Shown: positions 25,761 to 35,416, counted from the stretch's first letter. The stretch: 64,000 nucleotides of DNA from Dehalococcoidia bacterium (GCA_022450525.1 JAKUQA010000002.1:1-64000), one strand, 5' to 3'. Numbers and translations: made by a program. The notes: generated by a model not told the origin, from the sequence alone.

Positions 25761-27317
25761 TTGAGAGCTCTTTTAAGTGTGTATGATAAAACAGATTTAG
25801 ATAAATTAGCCAAGTATTTAGTCGAGAACGAATTTGAATTAATCAGTACTGGTGGAACATATAACTTTCTATCTGATAAGGGATTTCAAGTAACAAAAGT
25901 AGATTCTGTAACAGGATCGCCGGAAATACTTGATGGAAGAGTAAAAACTTTGCATCCAAAAATCCATGGAGGAATATTAGCGAAAAGAGAAAATGTTTCA
26001 CATAGTGAGGATCTATCAAATAATGGAATCGACTACATCGATTTAGTAGTGACTAATTTATATCCATTTTATTCTGTTGCTACAGATATAAATGCTACAG
26101 AAGATCAAATAATTGAAAATATCGATATTGGTGGTCCAACATTACTTAGGGCTGCTGCAAAAAATTTCCAAGATGTTGTTGTTCTTGTTGATCCCGCAGA
26201 TTATAGTTTATTTGAAAATAACTGGAGTACTAATAAATTTGGTATTAAAGAAAGAAAGTATTTAGCTGGAAAAGCATTTCAGCATGTAGCCCATTACGAT
26301 ACGTTAATTTCAGAATATTTGAGAGGTAACGATGAATTTTCTGAAACTCTTACAGTTGCACTAACTAAAGTTTCTGATTTGCGATATGGTGAAAATCCAC
26401 ACCAAAAAGGTTCGTTTTATAAATTAGATTCCACAAAACTACCAAATCAAGGTTTTGGTTCATTTGTCCAACATCACGGTAAAGATCTTTCATACGTCAA
26501 TCTATTAGATGCAGATGCTGCATTTAATTTGGTAAATGATTATTCAGATAATGCTATTGCTATTATCAAACATACTAATCCTTGTTGTTTAGCAGTAGGA
26601 AATGAAGAATTGGATGTTTTATTTGAAAAAGCATTAACTCAAGGTGATGCTATATCAGCCTATGGAGGAATTATTGCAACTAATAAAAATATAGATATGA
26701 AATTTGCTGATAAAATAAGAACATTGCTAAGTCCTATTAATGGTATAAGAATGTTTTATGAAATTGTTGTTTGTTCATCTATAGATCAAGATGCTTTGGA
26801 TCATTTAAAGAAAAAATCTAAAGATTTAAGAATACTAACAGTCCCAAATGTGGATTCCAGTTATAATTGGCAAACTATGAGAACCTTAAGAGGCGGTATG
26901 CTTATTCAAGATTCCGATTTATCTGTTGAAAAAGAATTTGAACTTGTTAGTGTAAGAAAACCTACAAAAAGAGAATTGGAAGATTTAACTATCGCATGGA
27001 TCGTTTGCAAGCATGTGAAGTCCAATGCTATAACTTTTGTAAAAGATGGCGTTTTAGTTGGAATGGGGGCAGGGCAACCTAATCGAGTTGGGAGTGCGAA
27101 GATTTCTGGCGAGGCCGCTCAAAATAAGGCAATTGGAGCTGCTGCAGCATCTGACGCTTTAATTCCATTCCCAGATACAATAGAAGTATGTGCGGAGTAT
27201 GGTGTTACTTCTTTGGTTCATACTGGAGGATCAATAAGAGATGCTGAGTCGGTAGATATCGCAAACAAGCTTAATCTATCTTTTTTTACTTCTGGCGTAA
27301 GGCATTTTAGCCACTAA
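25761..27317 (+). CDS. purH: bifunctional AICAR transformylase / IMP cyclohydrolase
   Basis: 518 residues, covering the last two steps to IMP. The N-terminal IMP cyclohydrolase (about 1-195) contains LISTGGTYNFL, VTGSPEILDGRVKTLHPKIHGGIL and DLVVTNLYPF; the C-terminal transformylase contains DLRYGENPHQKGSFY, IIKHTNPCC and GMGAGQPNRVGSAKI. Start UUG 25761 with AGGAG just upstream. purN, usual between purM and purH in many bacteria, is not here. Confidence 0.97.
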   Translation: MRALLSVYDKTDLDKLAKYLVENEFELISTGGTYNFLSDKGFQVTKVDSVTGSPEILDGRVKTLHPKIHGGILAKRENVSHSEDLSNNGIDYIDLVVTNLYPFYSVATDINATEDQIIENIDIGGPTLLRAAAKNFQDVVVLVDPADYSLFENNWSTNKFGIKERKYLAGKAFQHVAHYDTLISEYLRGNDEFSETLTVALTKVSDLRYGENPHQKGSFYKLDSTKLPNQGFGSFVQHHGKDLSYVNLLDADAAFNLVNDYSDNAIAIIKHTNPCCLAVGNEELDVLFEKALTQGDAISAYGGIIATNKNIDMKFADKIRTLLSPINGIRMFYEIVVCSSIDQDALDHLKKKSKDLRILTVPNVDSSYNWQTMRTLRGGMLIQDSDLSVEKEFELVSVRKPTKRELEDLTIAWIVCKHVKSNAITFVKDGVLVGMGAGQPNRVGSAKISGEAAQNKAIGAAAASDALIPFPDTIEVCAEYGVTSLVHTGGSIRDAESVDIANKLNLSFFTSGVRHFSH

Positions 27318-27333
27318 TTAAGGATATATTTAT

Positions 27334-28050
27334 ATGGTCAATGTAGATATTGTTATTCCTGTACTCAACGAACAAGAAGCTTTGCCTGTTTGTATAGCAA
27401 GATTACAAAACTATATTTCGGAAAATATAGATCAGAAATGCAATATTATTATTGCTGATAACGGCTCAAATGATGATACTCCTAAGGTATCTAAACATTT
27501 AGTATCAGAATATGAAAATATAAAATATATCCGCATACCTGAAAGAGGTAGGGGATTAGCCCTTAAAACTGTTTGGTCAAAAAGTGAATCTGATATTGTA
27601 TGCTACATGGACGTTGACCTTTCTACTGATTTAAAAGCATTACCAATTTTAGTTGATCGTTTAGAGAGTAATTATGATATAGCTATAGGTTCTAGGTTAA
27701 GTAAAACTTCAGAAGTTTCTAATCGTTCCTTTCAAAGAGAATTAACTTCAAGAGGATATAATTTTTTACTCAAGATATTTTTCTTCAATAAATTTCATGA
27801 TGCACAGTGTGGTTTTAAAGGGTTACGCACAAGTACTGCAAAAAAAATATTACCTTTAATAAAAGATAATAAATGGTTTTTTGATACAGAATTATTACTG
27901 ATTGCAGAAAAATCTGGATTCGAAATTGCAAATATACCAGTTCAATGGACTGACGATAAAGATTCAAGAGTAAATGTAGTTAAAACAATTATAGAAGATT
28001 TGAAAGGTATTTTTCGCCTCAGGTTTTTAGGAATTCCAAAAGTAAAGTAA
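27334..28050 (+). CDS. family 2 glycosyltransferase (dolichyl/polyprenyl-phosphate sugar synthase-like)
   Basis: 238 residues of GT-A fold: DIVIPVLNEQEALP, IIIADNGSNDDTP, and DVD at 93-95 for metal and nucleotide-sugar binding, then DAQCGFKGLR and WFFDTELLLIAEKSGFEIANIPVQW, a layout typical of dolichyl-phosphate glucose/mannose synthases. There is no C-terminal membrane segment, so it would act on the cytoplasmic face. It follows purH by 16 bp and may be read through from the purine operon, though no functional link is evident. Confidence 0.85.
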   Translation: MVNVDIVIPVLNEQEALPVCIARLQNYISENIDQKCNIIIADNGSNDDTPKVSKHLVSEYENIKYIRIPERGRGLALKTVWSKSESDIVCYMDVDLSTDLKALPILVDRLESNYDIAIGSRLSKTSEVSNRSFQRELTSRGYNFLLKIFFFNKFHDAQCGFKGLRTSTAKKILPLIKDNKWFFDTELLLIAEKSGFEIANIPVQWTDDKDSRVNVVKTIIEDLKGIFRLRFLGIPKVK

Positions 28051-28064
28051 AAAATATTAATTGA

Positions 28065-29510
28065 TTATTCATTGACTACAGATATTTTTAATATTGTAGT
28101 AGTCTCATTCGTAATTCTCGCGAATTGAGATGTTTGATAGGGAATAACCCATAATATTTTTGATCCATTTGTAATTATGGGTATAGTGTCACGTTGAGAA
28201 ATAGGAATGTGTCGATTTGACATGAATTTTTTTAGTGACTGATGGCCGGACAAACCGATTGGTGCAAATTTATCACCTATGTTTCTATACCGTATAAATA
28301 AGCTGCATCCTATACTATCGTAATCAAAATAACCTTCGTAATTTTTTTCTTTGGCAATGTTAATAATTTGTTCTAATTTTTTACCGGAATCTATATTTTC
28401 AATTTTTTCTGTTCTGAGTTCCCAGTTACCAAATTTTGTAATAGATCCATCAAGTCTGATTTCTAGAGGATTTATATCTGGGTAAATGGTATCTTTATTA
28501 TCCTCATAAAAGGAAATACTTTTATAATCTACTTCAAGAATTATATTCTGTGGTAGGTTTAGTTTTCTACTAGACTGATTATTTATTAAGTGTATTGCAT
28601 TTTGTATTAGCTGATAATTTAAGTGATTAGTTGATGAAGTTGTTACCATATTAAAAATCTTATCGATTAAATAACTTTGTATTATTTTTTCTAATTTATT
28701 GAAATAATTTCGGTCTATAACTATGCTTTTATATTCTGATTTATCCAGATTTGTAGATATGATTAATTTTTTCAAATGGAATGTAATTTTTTCTTGAAAA
28801 TAATCATCAATTTCAAGAGAGATTTTAGATAATTGCAGTAAATTCTCTTGTAAGCCAGGATTTAGTTTTTCTAAGATTGGTAGTGTATTTTTTCTGATAT
28901 TATTTCTTGTGTATTGGATATCATCGTTAGAAGAATCGATTCGAGGTTTGATACCATTTTGATTTAGGTATGATTCTATATCCTTTCTTTGAATATTAAT
29001 TAAAGGTCGGATTAATTTAATACCTTCTACCTCTCGTTCCATAACAATGCCTTTAAGACCACGTAATCCACTGCCTCTTATAAAATTCATCATAACCGTT
29101 TCTACAGAATCATTTGCATTATGAGCTGTTAGAAGGTAATTAGAATTTATTTTTTTGCAGTACTGAAATAGTATTTCGTATCTTATATTTCTTGCAGTTG
29201 TTTCTATTGATTGTTTAAGTTTTTTTGCAAATTTTGGGATATCTACAGATTCCGAATGAAATATAATGTTTGATTTTTTACAATAATCTTCTACATATTT
29301 TTCATCCATATCACTTTCATATTTTCGTATTTTATGATTGATATGAATAACATGAATATTAAATGGAATATTAGCAGAAATTTTTACCAGGGCATCTAGT
29401 AGACAAATAGAATCTGGTCCGCCCGAAACTGCAACTACTAAATTTTGGTTAAAATTAGAGAATAAATTGCATTGATATAATACATTTTGAACTTGTTCGA
29501 CAATATTCAT
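28065..29510 (-). CDS. tilS: tRNA(Ile)-lysidine synthase
   Basis: 481 residues. The N-type ATP-pyrophosphatase loop SGGPDS is at residues 29-34, followed by HIHHKIR-like INHKIRKYESDMDEKYVEDYC and HNANDSVETVMMNFIRGSGLRGLKGI, the TilS signature, with the C-terminal TilS substrate-binding part ending in ISQRDTIPIITNGSKILWVIPYQ. It converts C34 of the CAU tRNA-Ile to lysidine so that it reads AUA. Followed on the same strand's upstream side by a CBS-domain membrane protein gene 27 bp away. Confidence 0.95.
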   Translation of the reverse strand: MNIVEQVQNVLYQCNLFSNFNQNLVVAVSGGPDSICLLDALVKISANIPFNIHVIHINHKIRKYESDMDEKYVEDYCKKSNIIFHSESVDIPKFAKKLKQSIETTARNIRYEILFQYCKKINSNYLLTAHNANDSVETVMMNFIRGSGLRGLKGIVMEREVEGIKLIRPLINIQRKDIESYLNQNGIKPRIDSSNDDIQYTRNNIRKNTLPILEKLNPGLQENLLQLSKISLEIDDYFQEKITFHLKKLIISTNLDKSEYKSIVIDRNYFNKLEKIIQSYLIDKIFNMVTTSSTNHLNYQLIQNAIHLINNQSSRKLNLPQNIILEVDYKSISFYEDNKDTIYPDINPLEIRLDGSITKFGNWELRTEKIENIDSGKKLEQIINIAKEKNYEGYFDYDSIGCSLFIRYRNIGDKFAPIGLSGHQSLKKFMSNRHIPISQRDTIPIITNGSKILWVIPYQTSQFARITNETTTILKISVVNE

Positions 29511-29537
29511 GCCAGATTCTCACACTTGATTTAGGAA

Positions 29538-30803
29538 TTATTTTAGATTTTTTATTACTCTGGTTTTGGTAATTTTTATTTGTTCAATTCTTACATTTTT
29601 CATTTCAGTAATTTCAAAACGATAATTTTCATGCATGAATGAATCACCTACGGAAGGGATATTCCCTAAATTATACAATACAAAACCTGCAATAGTTTCA
29701 TAGTCACCGTCTGGAATAGTAAGGTTAATTGTTTCTGATATATCTTCAATACGTGTTGCACCATCCAAAAGAAAAGTATTTTCACCTAATTCCTCGATTT
29801 CATTTGCAATTAATTGGCCTTCTTCTCCAACTTTTCCGACTATTTCTTCCATTAACATTTCCAGAGTGATTAATCCGGCTAATCCGCCAAATTCATCTGC
29901 TAACAATGCGATTTTATATCCATATAATCGCATTTCAGTGAATAGTTCACTGACTAATTTTGTTTCAGGTACAAAATAAGCATGTCTTTGAAAATCAGCC
30001 ACCGTTGACGTTTCAGTTATAGTTTTTTCACTCAAACCTGTCAGAATATCTTTAGCAGAAATTGTTCCAGTAATATTTTCAATGTCTCCTAAAAATATTG
30101 GAAAGCGTGAATGAGTGTGATTTTTATAAATTTCTAAAAAAGATGCTAGGGTGCAAGTTTGGTCTATTGCAACTATTTCAGTTCTTGGGGTCATTACTTC
30201 AAAAAGTTTTGTGTCATTAAATTTGAATACACGTTCAAGCATTTGAGCTTCATCTGCGTCGGCTTCTCCTATTTGTTGCCTTTCATCAATTAAAGCCAAT
30301 ATTTCTTCTTCGGAAATTATTGAGGCATCTTTAATACCAAACAAGCGTCCTGTGATTTTACTAATTTTTTCAAGGAACCATACAAAAGGGAAAAATAGAT
30401 ATGATACTTTTTTTAAGGCCTTAACAGCCAATAAAGCTACTTTTTCTGAGTTACGTACAGCAATTGTTTTTGGAATTGTTTCACTGAAAATTAGTAGCAA
30501 AACAGATACAATAATAGTAGCAATTAATACTGAAATAGAATTTGGAATATCATTGTTTTTAAATATAGAAATTACTAAAGCGGTACCTATAGATGCAGCA
30601 GCGGTGTTAACAATATTATTCCCTGTAAGCACTGTTGCAAGAAGCTTTTCGGGATGTTCTAGTAATTTTGCAATTTCTTCTGCACCACGTATTTTATCCT
30701 TGATAAGTTTTGCTAGTCTTCCACGTTGCAATGACAAGAAAGCGGCTTCAGATCCGGAAAAAAAAGCTGATAATAAAAGCGATACTATTAATAGTATGAC
30801 CAT
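29538..30803 (-). CDS. CorC/HlyC-type membrane protein (DUF21 - CBS pair - CorC_HlyC)
   Basis: 421 residues. Residues 1-185 are the DUF21/CNNM transmembrane domain with about four helices and the SGSEAAFLSLQRGRL motif; residues about 200-325 hold two CBS domains, starting at FEVMTPRTEIVAID; the C-terminal 80 residues are the CorC_HlyC (transporter-associated) domain with GDYETIAGFVLYNLGNIPSVGD. The family is linked to Mg2+/Co2+ efflux, and older names call it hemolysin. It lies 27 bp upstream of tilS. Confidence 0.9.
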   Translation of the reverse strand: MVILLIVSLLLSAFFSGSEAAFLSLQRGRLAKLIKDKIRGAEEIAKLLEHPEKLLATVLTGNNIVNTAAASIGTALVISIFKNNDIPNSISVLIATIIVSVLLLIFSETIPKTIAVRNSEKVALLAVKALKKVSYLFFPFVWFLEKISKITGRLFGIKDASIISEEEILALIDERQQIGEADADEAQMLERVFKFNDTKLFEVMTPRTEIVAIDQTCTLASFLEIYKNHTHSRFPIFLGDIENITGTISAKDILTGLSEKTITETSTVADFQRHAYFVPETKLVSELFTEMRLYGYKIALLADEFGGLAGLITLEMLMEEIVGKVGEEGQLIANEIEELGENTFLLDGATRIEDISETINLTIPDGDYETIAGFVLYNLGNIPSVGDSFMHENYRFEITEMKNVRIEQIKITKTRVIKNLK

Positions 30804-30996
30804 TGTAATATTACCGTCTATGATTTACTCCTTAAATCATTTTCGATATTTGATAATTATTCTTTGAGGCATTATACATCATGTTTATTTATAGTAACAA
30901 TAAATAATAAATACTATTATTGTGTAGTTATGCACACATTTGTTTTGTATAATACGTTGGCAATTTTATTTATTATTAACAAAAAGGGGGTCCATA

Positions 30997-31917
30997 ATGT
31001 CTGGCAGATTTGCTGATCAGGTAGCTGTTGTATCTGGTGGAGGAAGAGGCATTGGAAGAGCAGTAGCTTTATTATTAGCCGAAGAAGGAGCTTCAGTAGT
31101 TGTAAATGATTTGGGATGTGAAATTGATGGTACTGGTGCCTCTCCAGTTTTTGCGGACCAAGTAGTAAAAGAAATTACTGATAATGGAGGTAAGGCTGTT
31201 GCATCATACGAAGATGTTTCATTAATGGCAGGTGGAGAAGCAGTAATACAAAAAGCAGTAGATACCTATGGCCAATTAGATATATTAGTCAACAGTGTCG
31301 GTGTTAGAAGAGATGAAATGATTTTTAATATGAGACCAGAGGATTTTGAAGTTGTAATACAAAACTCCCTTAAATCATATTTTACTACTACTAAATACGC
31401 ATGCATTTTATTTCGACAACAAAGGTATGGTCGAATAGTTAATTTGACGTCCGATGCAGGTTTAGGCGAGATAGGTATGTCAAATTATTCCGCTGCAACT
31501 GAAGGTATTGTTGGTATGACAAGAACTATAGCAAGAGATATGGGTAGGTATGGTGTAACATGTAATGCCGTGTCTCCGGTCGCAAAAACTAGACTGTTTC
31601 CTGGAGGTGTAGATTCATATAGAACTTCAGGAATTTATCCAACTCCAGATGATCGAGCAGGTTTAGGATTAAAGGAACCTGGAATAGGTTGGGCAGACGA
31701 TAATTCGCCTGAAGATCCTGCAAATGTAGCCCCATTAGTAGCTTATTTAGCTGGTGAAGGCTCTCCAAACGCAAATGGTTATGTCTTTGGTGTTCGTGGT
31801 GGTGATATATATTTATATACTAACCCCGAAGTTGAAAGAGCAATTTACCATGAGAAGGTTTTTTCAATGGATGAATTAGATGATTTAGTACCAAGAATTA
31901 TATCTTTTGATATGTAA
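30997..31917 (+). CDS. SDR-family protein, MFE-2-like, with catalytic Lys replaced by Thr
   Basis: 306 residues, classical SDR like the dehydrogenase part of multifunctional enzyme 2 (17-beta-HSD4): GGGRGIG (14-20), VVVNDLG (35-41), DGTGAS (44-49), NSVG (99-102). The active site is Thr151-Ser152, Tyr164 and Thr168, where the YxxxK Lys should be. Start ATG 30997 follows AAAAAGGGGG; an upstream frame extension to 30940 is rejected. The next gene, 40 bp on, is a close paralog with the full Ser151-Tyr164-Lys168 set at the same positions, so this copy may be the non-catalytic half of a heteromer. Confidence 0.88.
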   Translation: MSGRFADQVAVVSGGGRGIGRAVALLLAEEGASVVVNDLGCEIDGTGASPVFADQVVKEITDNGGKAVASYEDVSLMAGGEAVIQKAVDTYGQLDILVNSVGVRRDEMIFNMRPEDFEVVIQNSLKSYFTTTKYACILFRQQRYGRIVNLTSDAGLGEIGMSNYSAATEGIVGMTRTIARDMGRYGVTCNAVSPVAKTRLFPGGVDSYRTSGIYPTPDDRAGLGLKEPGIGWADDNSPEDPANVAPLVAYLAGEGSPNANGYVFGVRGGDIYLYTNPEVERAIYHEKVFSMDELDDLVPRIISFDM

Positions 31918-31957
31918 CAAGATGTAATTAGACTAACAATAGAAATGGAGTTAGAAA

Positions 31958-32893
31958 ATGGGAAATAGATTAGAAGGAAAAGTGGCAATTGTAACTGGCG
32001 GCGGTGGAGGAATCGGTCGTGGAGTATGTCGGTTACTTGCTGAAGAAGGTGCATCTGTTGTTGTAAATGATGTAGGGGGAGCAGTAGATGGAACTGGTAC
32101 TTCGACAGGACCAGCAGATGAATTGGTATCAGAAATAAAAGAAAATGGCGGTGTTGCTGTTTCAAATTATGACACTATAGCAACTATGGAAGGTGCAGGT
32201 AAACTTGTGCAAGCTGCTATCGATAATTTTGGTAGGGTTGATATATTAATGCATGTTGCTGGTATTCTTCGAGATCGAATGGTATTCAATATGACTGAAG
32301 AGGAATGGGATGCAGTATTATCGGTACATTTGTATGGAGCATTTAATACTGTCAAACAAGTGGTACCTCATTTAATCGAACAAAGATCTGGGAGAATAAT
32401 AATATTTTCATCAGGTTCTGGACTTGGTAATTCTGGTCAAACTAATTACGCAGCCGCTAAGGAAGGGCAAGTAGGATTTGTACGATCTCTTTCACGAGAA
32501 TTGGCTCCTTTTAACATTACGGTTAATGCTGTATATCCGGGTGGAGATACAAGGATGACAGGTAGTATTCCTGATTCAGCTTTAGAAATTCGAGCACAAA
32601 GAGGTATATCTAGTCGAAGAACTGTTCCTACAAAAGAATTATGGGAACCAAGACATCCAGACAGAAATGCGCCAAAAGCTGTGTATTTATGTACAGATGC
32701 TGCAGAAAATATAACAGGTGAAGTAATTGGCACGTCAGGTCCTCCAATGACTTTATATACGCCTAGGCATGTATCTAGGGTCATTCACAGTGATACGGCT
32801 TGGACTTTAGATCAATTAGAAGTTATGATGCCTAACGCAATAACAGATGGTATACCAAATCCTGCACCGGCAGTACAGCCAGAAGAAAAATAA
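31958..32893 (+). CDS. SDR-family dehydrogenase, MFE-2-like, complete catalytic set
   Basis: 311 residues. GGGGGIG (14-20), VVVNDVGGAVDGTG (35-48), Ser151, Tyr164 and Lys168 (YAAAK) are all present. The NDxGG...DGTG region is that of (3R)-hydroxyacyl-CoA dehydrogenases of the MFE-2/17-beta-HSD4 type, so a hydroxyacyl-CoA or related hydroxy compound is the likely substrate. GGAG lies before the ATG. Part of a plus-strand group SDR-SDR-MFS-IMPase-like spanning 30997-35078. The C-terminal tail (about 25 residues, Pro-rich) extends past the core fold. Confidence 0.9.
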   Translation: MGNRLEGKVAIVTGGGGGIGRGVCRLLAEEGASVVVNDVGGAVDGTGTSTGPADELVSEIKENGGVAVSNYDTIATMEGAGKLVQAAIDNFGRVDILMHVAGILRDRMVFNMTEEEWDAVLSVHLYGAFNTVKQVVPHLIEQRSGRIIIFSSGSGLGNSGQTNYAAAKEGQVGFVRSLSRELAPFNITVNAVYPGGDTRMTGSIPDSALEIRAQRGISSRRTVPTKELWEPRHPDRNAPKAVYLCTDAAENITGEVIGTSGPPMTLYTPRHVSRVIHSDTAWTLDQLEVMMPNAITDGIPNPAPAVQPEEK

Positions 32894-32931
32894 TTTTTTC
32901 TCATTGCTGTAAATCTGAATAAGGGGTGTTA

Positions 32932-34197
32932 TTGATTACGAAATCATTTTATGATCTAAGACCATGGTTTGTTGCTTTTTCTGGAATGGCTCTGCTGTGT
33001 TTGCTTATAGGGCTTAATACGCAATGTATGGGTTTGTTTTTCATAGCTTTAGAACAAGAATTTCGATGGAGCAGAGCATTAATATCAGGAGCTTTTTCAG
33101 TTGTAAGAATTGAAGGCAGCTTTCTTGGACCTATTGAAGGTTTTCTAGCTGATAAATTTGGTCCAGATACAATGATACTCATTGGTGGAGTTATAACATC
33201 TATTGGGTTTGTAATATTGGGTCTCGTTCAAAATCCTTGGATGTTTTATATTTCCTTACTAGTGATTACAGCAGGAGTTGGCCTTGGGAGTTTTATACCA
33301 GTTACTACATCAGTAAATTGGTGGTTTAAAAAACATCGTAATACTGGACTTGGTATTGCAATGGCAGGGGTTCCTGCAGGGGCAGCTTTACTTTTACCGT
33401 TAGTCACCATATTAATAGAAATATATAATTGGAGAACAACAGCATATCTGTTAGCTGCAGCGACATTTGTAGTATGCGTCCCACTAAGCCAGGTTATGAG
33501 AAAACCAAAAGTCATTAAAGAAAATACTACCTTGGATAATGAACCTGCTAATAGCCATACTGTTTCTATTGAAGATGATTTTTCATTAAAACAAGCAATG
33601 AAAACTTCTGCTTTTTGGATAATCCCAAGTGTTCATGCTTTAAACGGATTTACAACTCATGCAGTTTATGTGCATGGGCTTATAAGACTTACAGATGCTG
33701 GTTTTTCTATAGCAGTAGCGTCAACTGTATTTGCTATATATGGTTTCATTGAGATATTAATGCGTGTTTTTGGTAGTTTTATTGGAGATTTGATTGATAA
33801 AAGACATGCGATTTGGATATTTTGTGCAATTCAAGGTCTAGGAGTCGTTTTTCTTGCATTAATTCCAGATACATCAGAAAATTCTTCTACAGCAATTATG
33901 ATGGCGTATTTATTTGCAATAACATTTGCTATTGGTCACGGAGGTAGAGGTCCAGCAATTGTTGCAATACGAGGAGAATATTTTGGCAGAGCAAATTTTG
34001 GCAAAATCATGGGTGTAGGAGGTTTTATAACAAGTTTAACTGGTATAATCACTCCTATAGCTCTTGGATATTATTTTGACCAAGTAGGAGATTATGTAAT
34101 CCCTTTTATAATTTGTGGCTTATTAACCGGCCTTGGAGGTCTTTTGATATTGTTTGCCAAAAAACCTAACTTAATTCAAGAAAGCGAAGCTAATTAA
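32932..34197 (+). CDS. MFS transporter (monocarboxylate / oxalate-formate antiporter-like)
   Basis: About 421 residues with 12 hydrophobic segments and a cytoplasmic loop near residues 190-220. The loop EGFLADKFGPDTMILIGG after helix 2 and the R-W-SRALISGAFSVVRIEGSFLGP segment recall the MFS subgroup that carries monocarboxylates and other organic acids. UUG 32932 is chosen as start because AAGGGG ends 6 nt before it; GTG 32926 overlaps that site. Placed between two SDR genes and an IMPase-like gene, it may import their substrate. Confidence 0.82.
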   Translation: MITKSFYDLRPWFVAFSGMALLCLLIGLNTQCMGLFFIALEQEFRWSRALISGAFSVVRIEGSFLGPIEGFLADKFGPDTMILIGGVITSIGFVILGLVQNPWMFYISLLVITAGVGLGSFIPVTTSVNWWFKKHRNTGLGIAMAGVPAGAALLLPLVTILIEIYNWRTTAYLLAAATFVVCVPLSQVMRKPKVIKENTTLDNEPANSHTVSIEDDFSLKQAMKTSAFWIIPSVHALNGFTTHAVYVHGLIRLTDAGFSIAVASTVFAIYGFIEILMRVFGSFIGDLIDKRHAIWIFCAIQGLGVVFLALIPDTSENSSTAIMMAYLFAITFAIGHGGRGPAIVAIRGEYFGRANFGKIMGVGGFITSLTGIITPIALGYYFDQVGDYVIPFIICGLLTGLGGLLILFAKKPNLIQESEAN

Positions 34198-34202
34198 TTA
34201 TT

Positions 34203-35078
34203 ATGAGTGAAAAATATAATTGGTCAGAGTTATTTATGACCATGTATGATGAATTAAACACAATAGTGAAAACATTAGCTTTTGAAGGAAAAGCAAAGGG
34301 AATTATTGGGAATGTTGAAGGACGTGATCCAAAAGAAGATAGATTCCTAGAGATTGATAAAGTATGTGAAGATCATATTGTGAGCCATATCAATAAATCC
34401 CCTTTTTCTGTGGAAGTTTACTCAGAGCATGGACACTTTATATCAAATCCTCAAAAAGAGGTAAGTTTTATTTTGTCTGTTGATCCATTTGACGGTACAT
34501 CACTATATAAGAGTGGTATCCCCGCAGAATGGTGGTCAGTTTTAACAATATATAATCCTATAACTTTGAAGCCTGTATGTGCAGCAGCCATAGATTTTAT
34601 ACGTGAGGAATTTTATTATTCTGAAGATGGAGTATTGAGATATTGTAACCTTAGAGATAAAAAGCTTATTGATGTTCAACTGAAACCAAAAAAAGATTTG
34701 GAGTCCGGGTTAGTTTTGGCAACATATTCAATGAGTCCAAATTATTCATTACTTTGGAGCGAAAATACAGATAAACTCTTAAAAGGCTTAAATGCTTTGA
34801 ATAATCCTCCAAGAATATGGCCGAATGGCGGTTCATGTATATATCCATGGATGGCTAGAGGATTGGTAGATGTTTACTTAATGTTTGATGAACCAAACAG
34901 TGAAGTAAATCCCGGATTAGGATTCGTAACGCAAGAAAACTTCTGTATTTATGAAATTACCGAGGGGAAGAAGCTATTAGAATATTCATTTAAACCAGAA
35001 TTAAATGACAAAAAAATAAAATCTTTTATAGCTTCTACTAATCATAAACTTGTAGAAGCTATAATTGATTTATTGTAA
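34203..35078 (+). CDS. inositol-monophosphatase-like protein, divergent
   Basis: 291 residues. The metal site DPFDGT (94-99) and a preceding acidic SEHG (74-77, usually GEE) identify the IMPase/FBPase superfamily. The second family motif WDxAAG is not evident: the C-terminal half has GGSCIYPWMARGLVDVYLMFDEPNS instead, so the third metal site is altered. It might still hydrolyse a sugar phosphate, or be changed in activity. It follows the MFS gene by 5 bp and so belongs to the SDR-SDR-MFS group. Confidence 0.75.
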   Translation: MSEKYNWSELFMTMYDELNTIVKTLAFEGKAKGIIGNVEGRDPKEDRFLEIDKVCEDHIVSHINKSPFSVEVYSEHGHFISNPQKEVSFILSVDPFDGTSLYKSGIPAEWWSVLTIYNPITLKPVCAAAIDFIREEFYYSEDGVLRYCNLRDKKLIDVQLKPKKDLESGLVLATYSMSPNYSLLWSENTDKLLKGLNALNNPPRIWPNGGSCIYPWMARGLVDVYLMFDEPNSEVNPGLGFVTQENFCIYEITEGKKLLEYSFKPELNDKKIKSFIASTNHKLVEAIIDLL

Positions 35079-35098
35079 ATTCTAAAAAAACCTATGAA

Positions 35099-35272
35099 CT
35101 ACTTTAATTTATCAGCTTCTGCTTTACCAAGAATTCTGAACATTGTGTATTGTTGTCCATCAACTGTGGCAACTGCTCTTGCAGCAGGTCGACCATTTTT
35201 CATGGTTACTAATGTAACATCTTTGTCATCGACTTCAACAGATTTTCTAAGTTTCAAGTTATAGAATTTCAT
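35099..35272 (-). CDS. small conserved-looking protein, unknown function
   Basis: 57 residues: MKFYNLKLRKSVEV, a middle TLVTMKNGRPAARAVATVDGQQ, and a charged end MFRILGKAEADKLK. Basic and probably cytoplasmic, with alternating beta-strand-like segments. ATG 35272 follows AAGGTGG, a strong ribosome site, which supports a real gene despite its size; an upstream in-frame start adds 28 residues that look non-coding. I do not recognise a family. Confidence 0.75.
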   Translation of the reverse strand: MKFYNLKLRKSVEVDDKDVTLVTMKNGRPAARAVATVDGQQYTMFRILGKAEADKLK

Positions 35273-35397
35273 AGCTATACCACCTTTTTGTAAGTTAAAC
35301 ATAAAGAACAGCTTTGTATCTAACTTAGTAGACAATATGAATAGCAAGATTGTCAAGTTTTCTGGGTATAAATCCCTTAAATTGGCTATTATTTAAC

Positions 35398-35414
35398 AAA
35401 AATGCAACATTTTT
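35398..35414 (-). terminator. AT-rich hairpin after truB
   Basis: On the minus strand AAAAATG and CATTTTT form a 7-bp stem with a 3-nt loop, 2 bp past the truB stop, and T-rich sequence follows. It resembles the hairpin at 732-760 and may end the nusA operon transcript. Weak because it has a single G-C pair. Confidence 0.35.
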
Positions 35415-35416
35415 AG

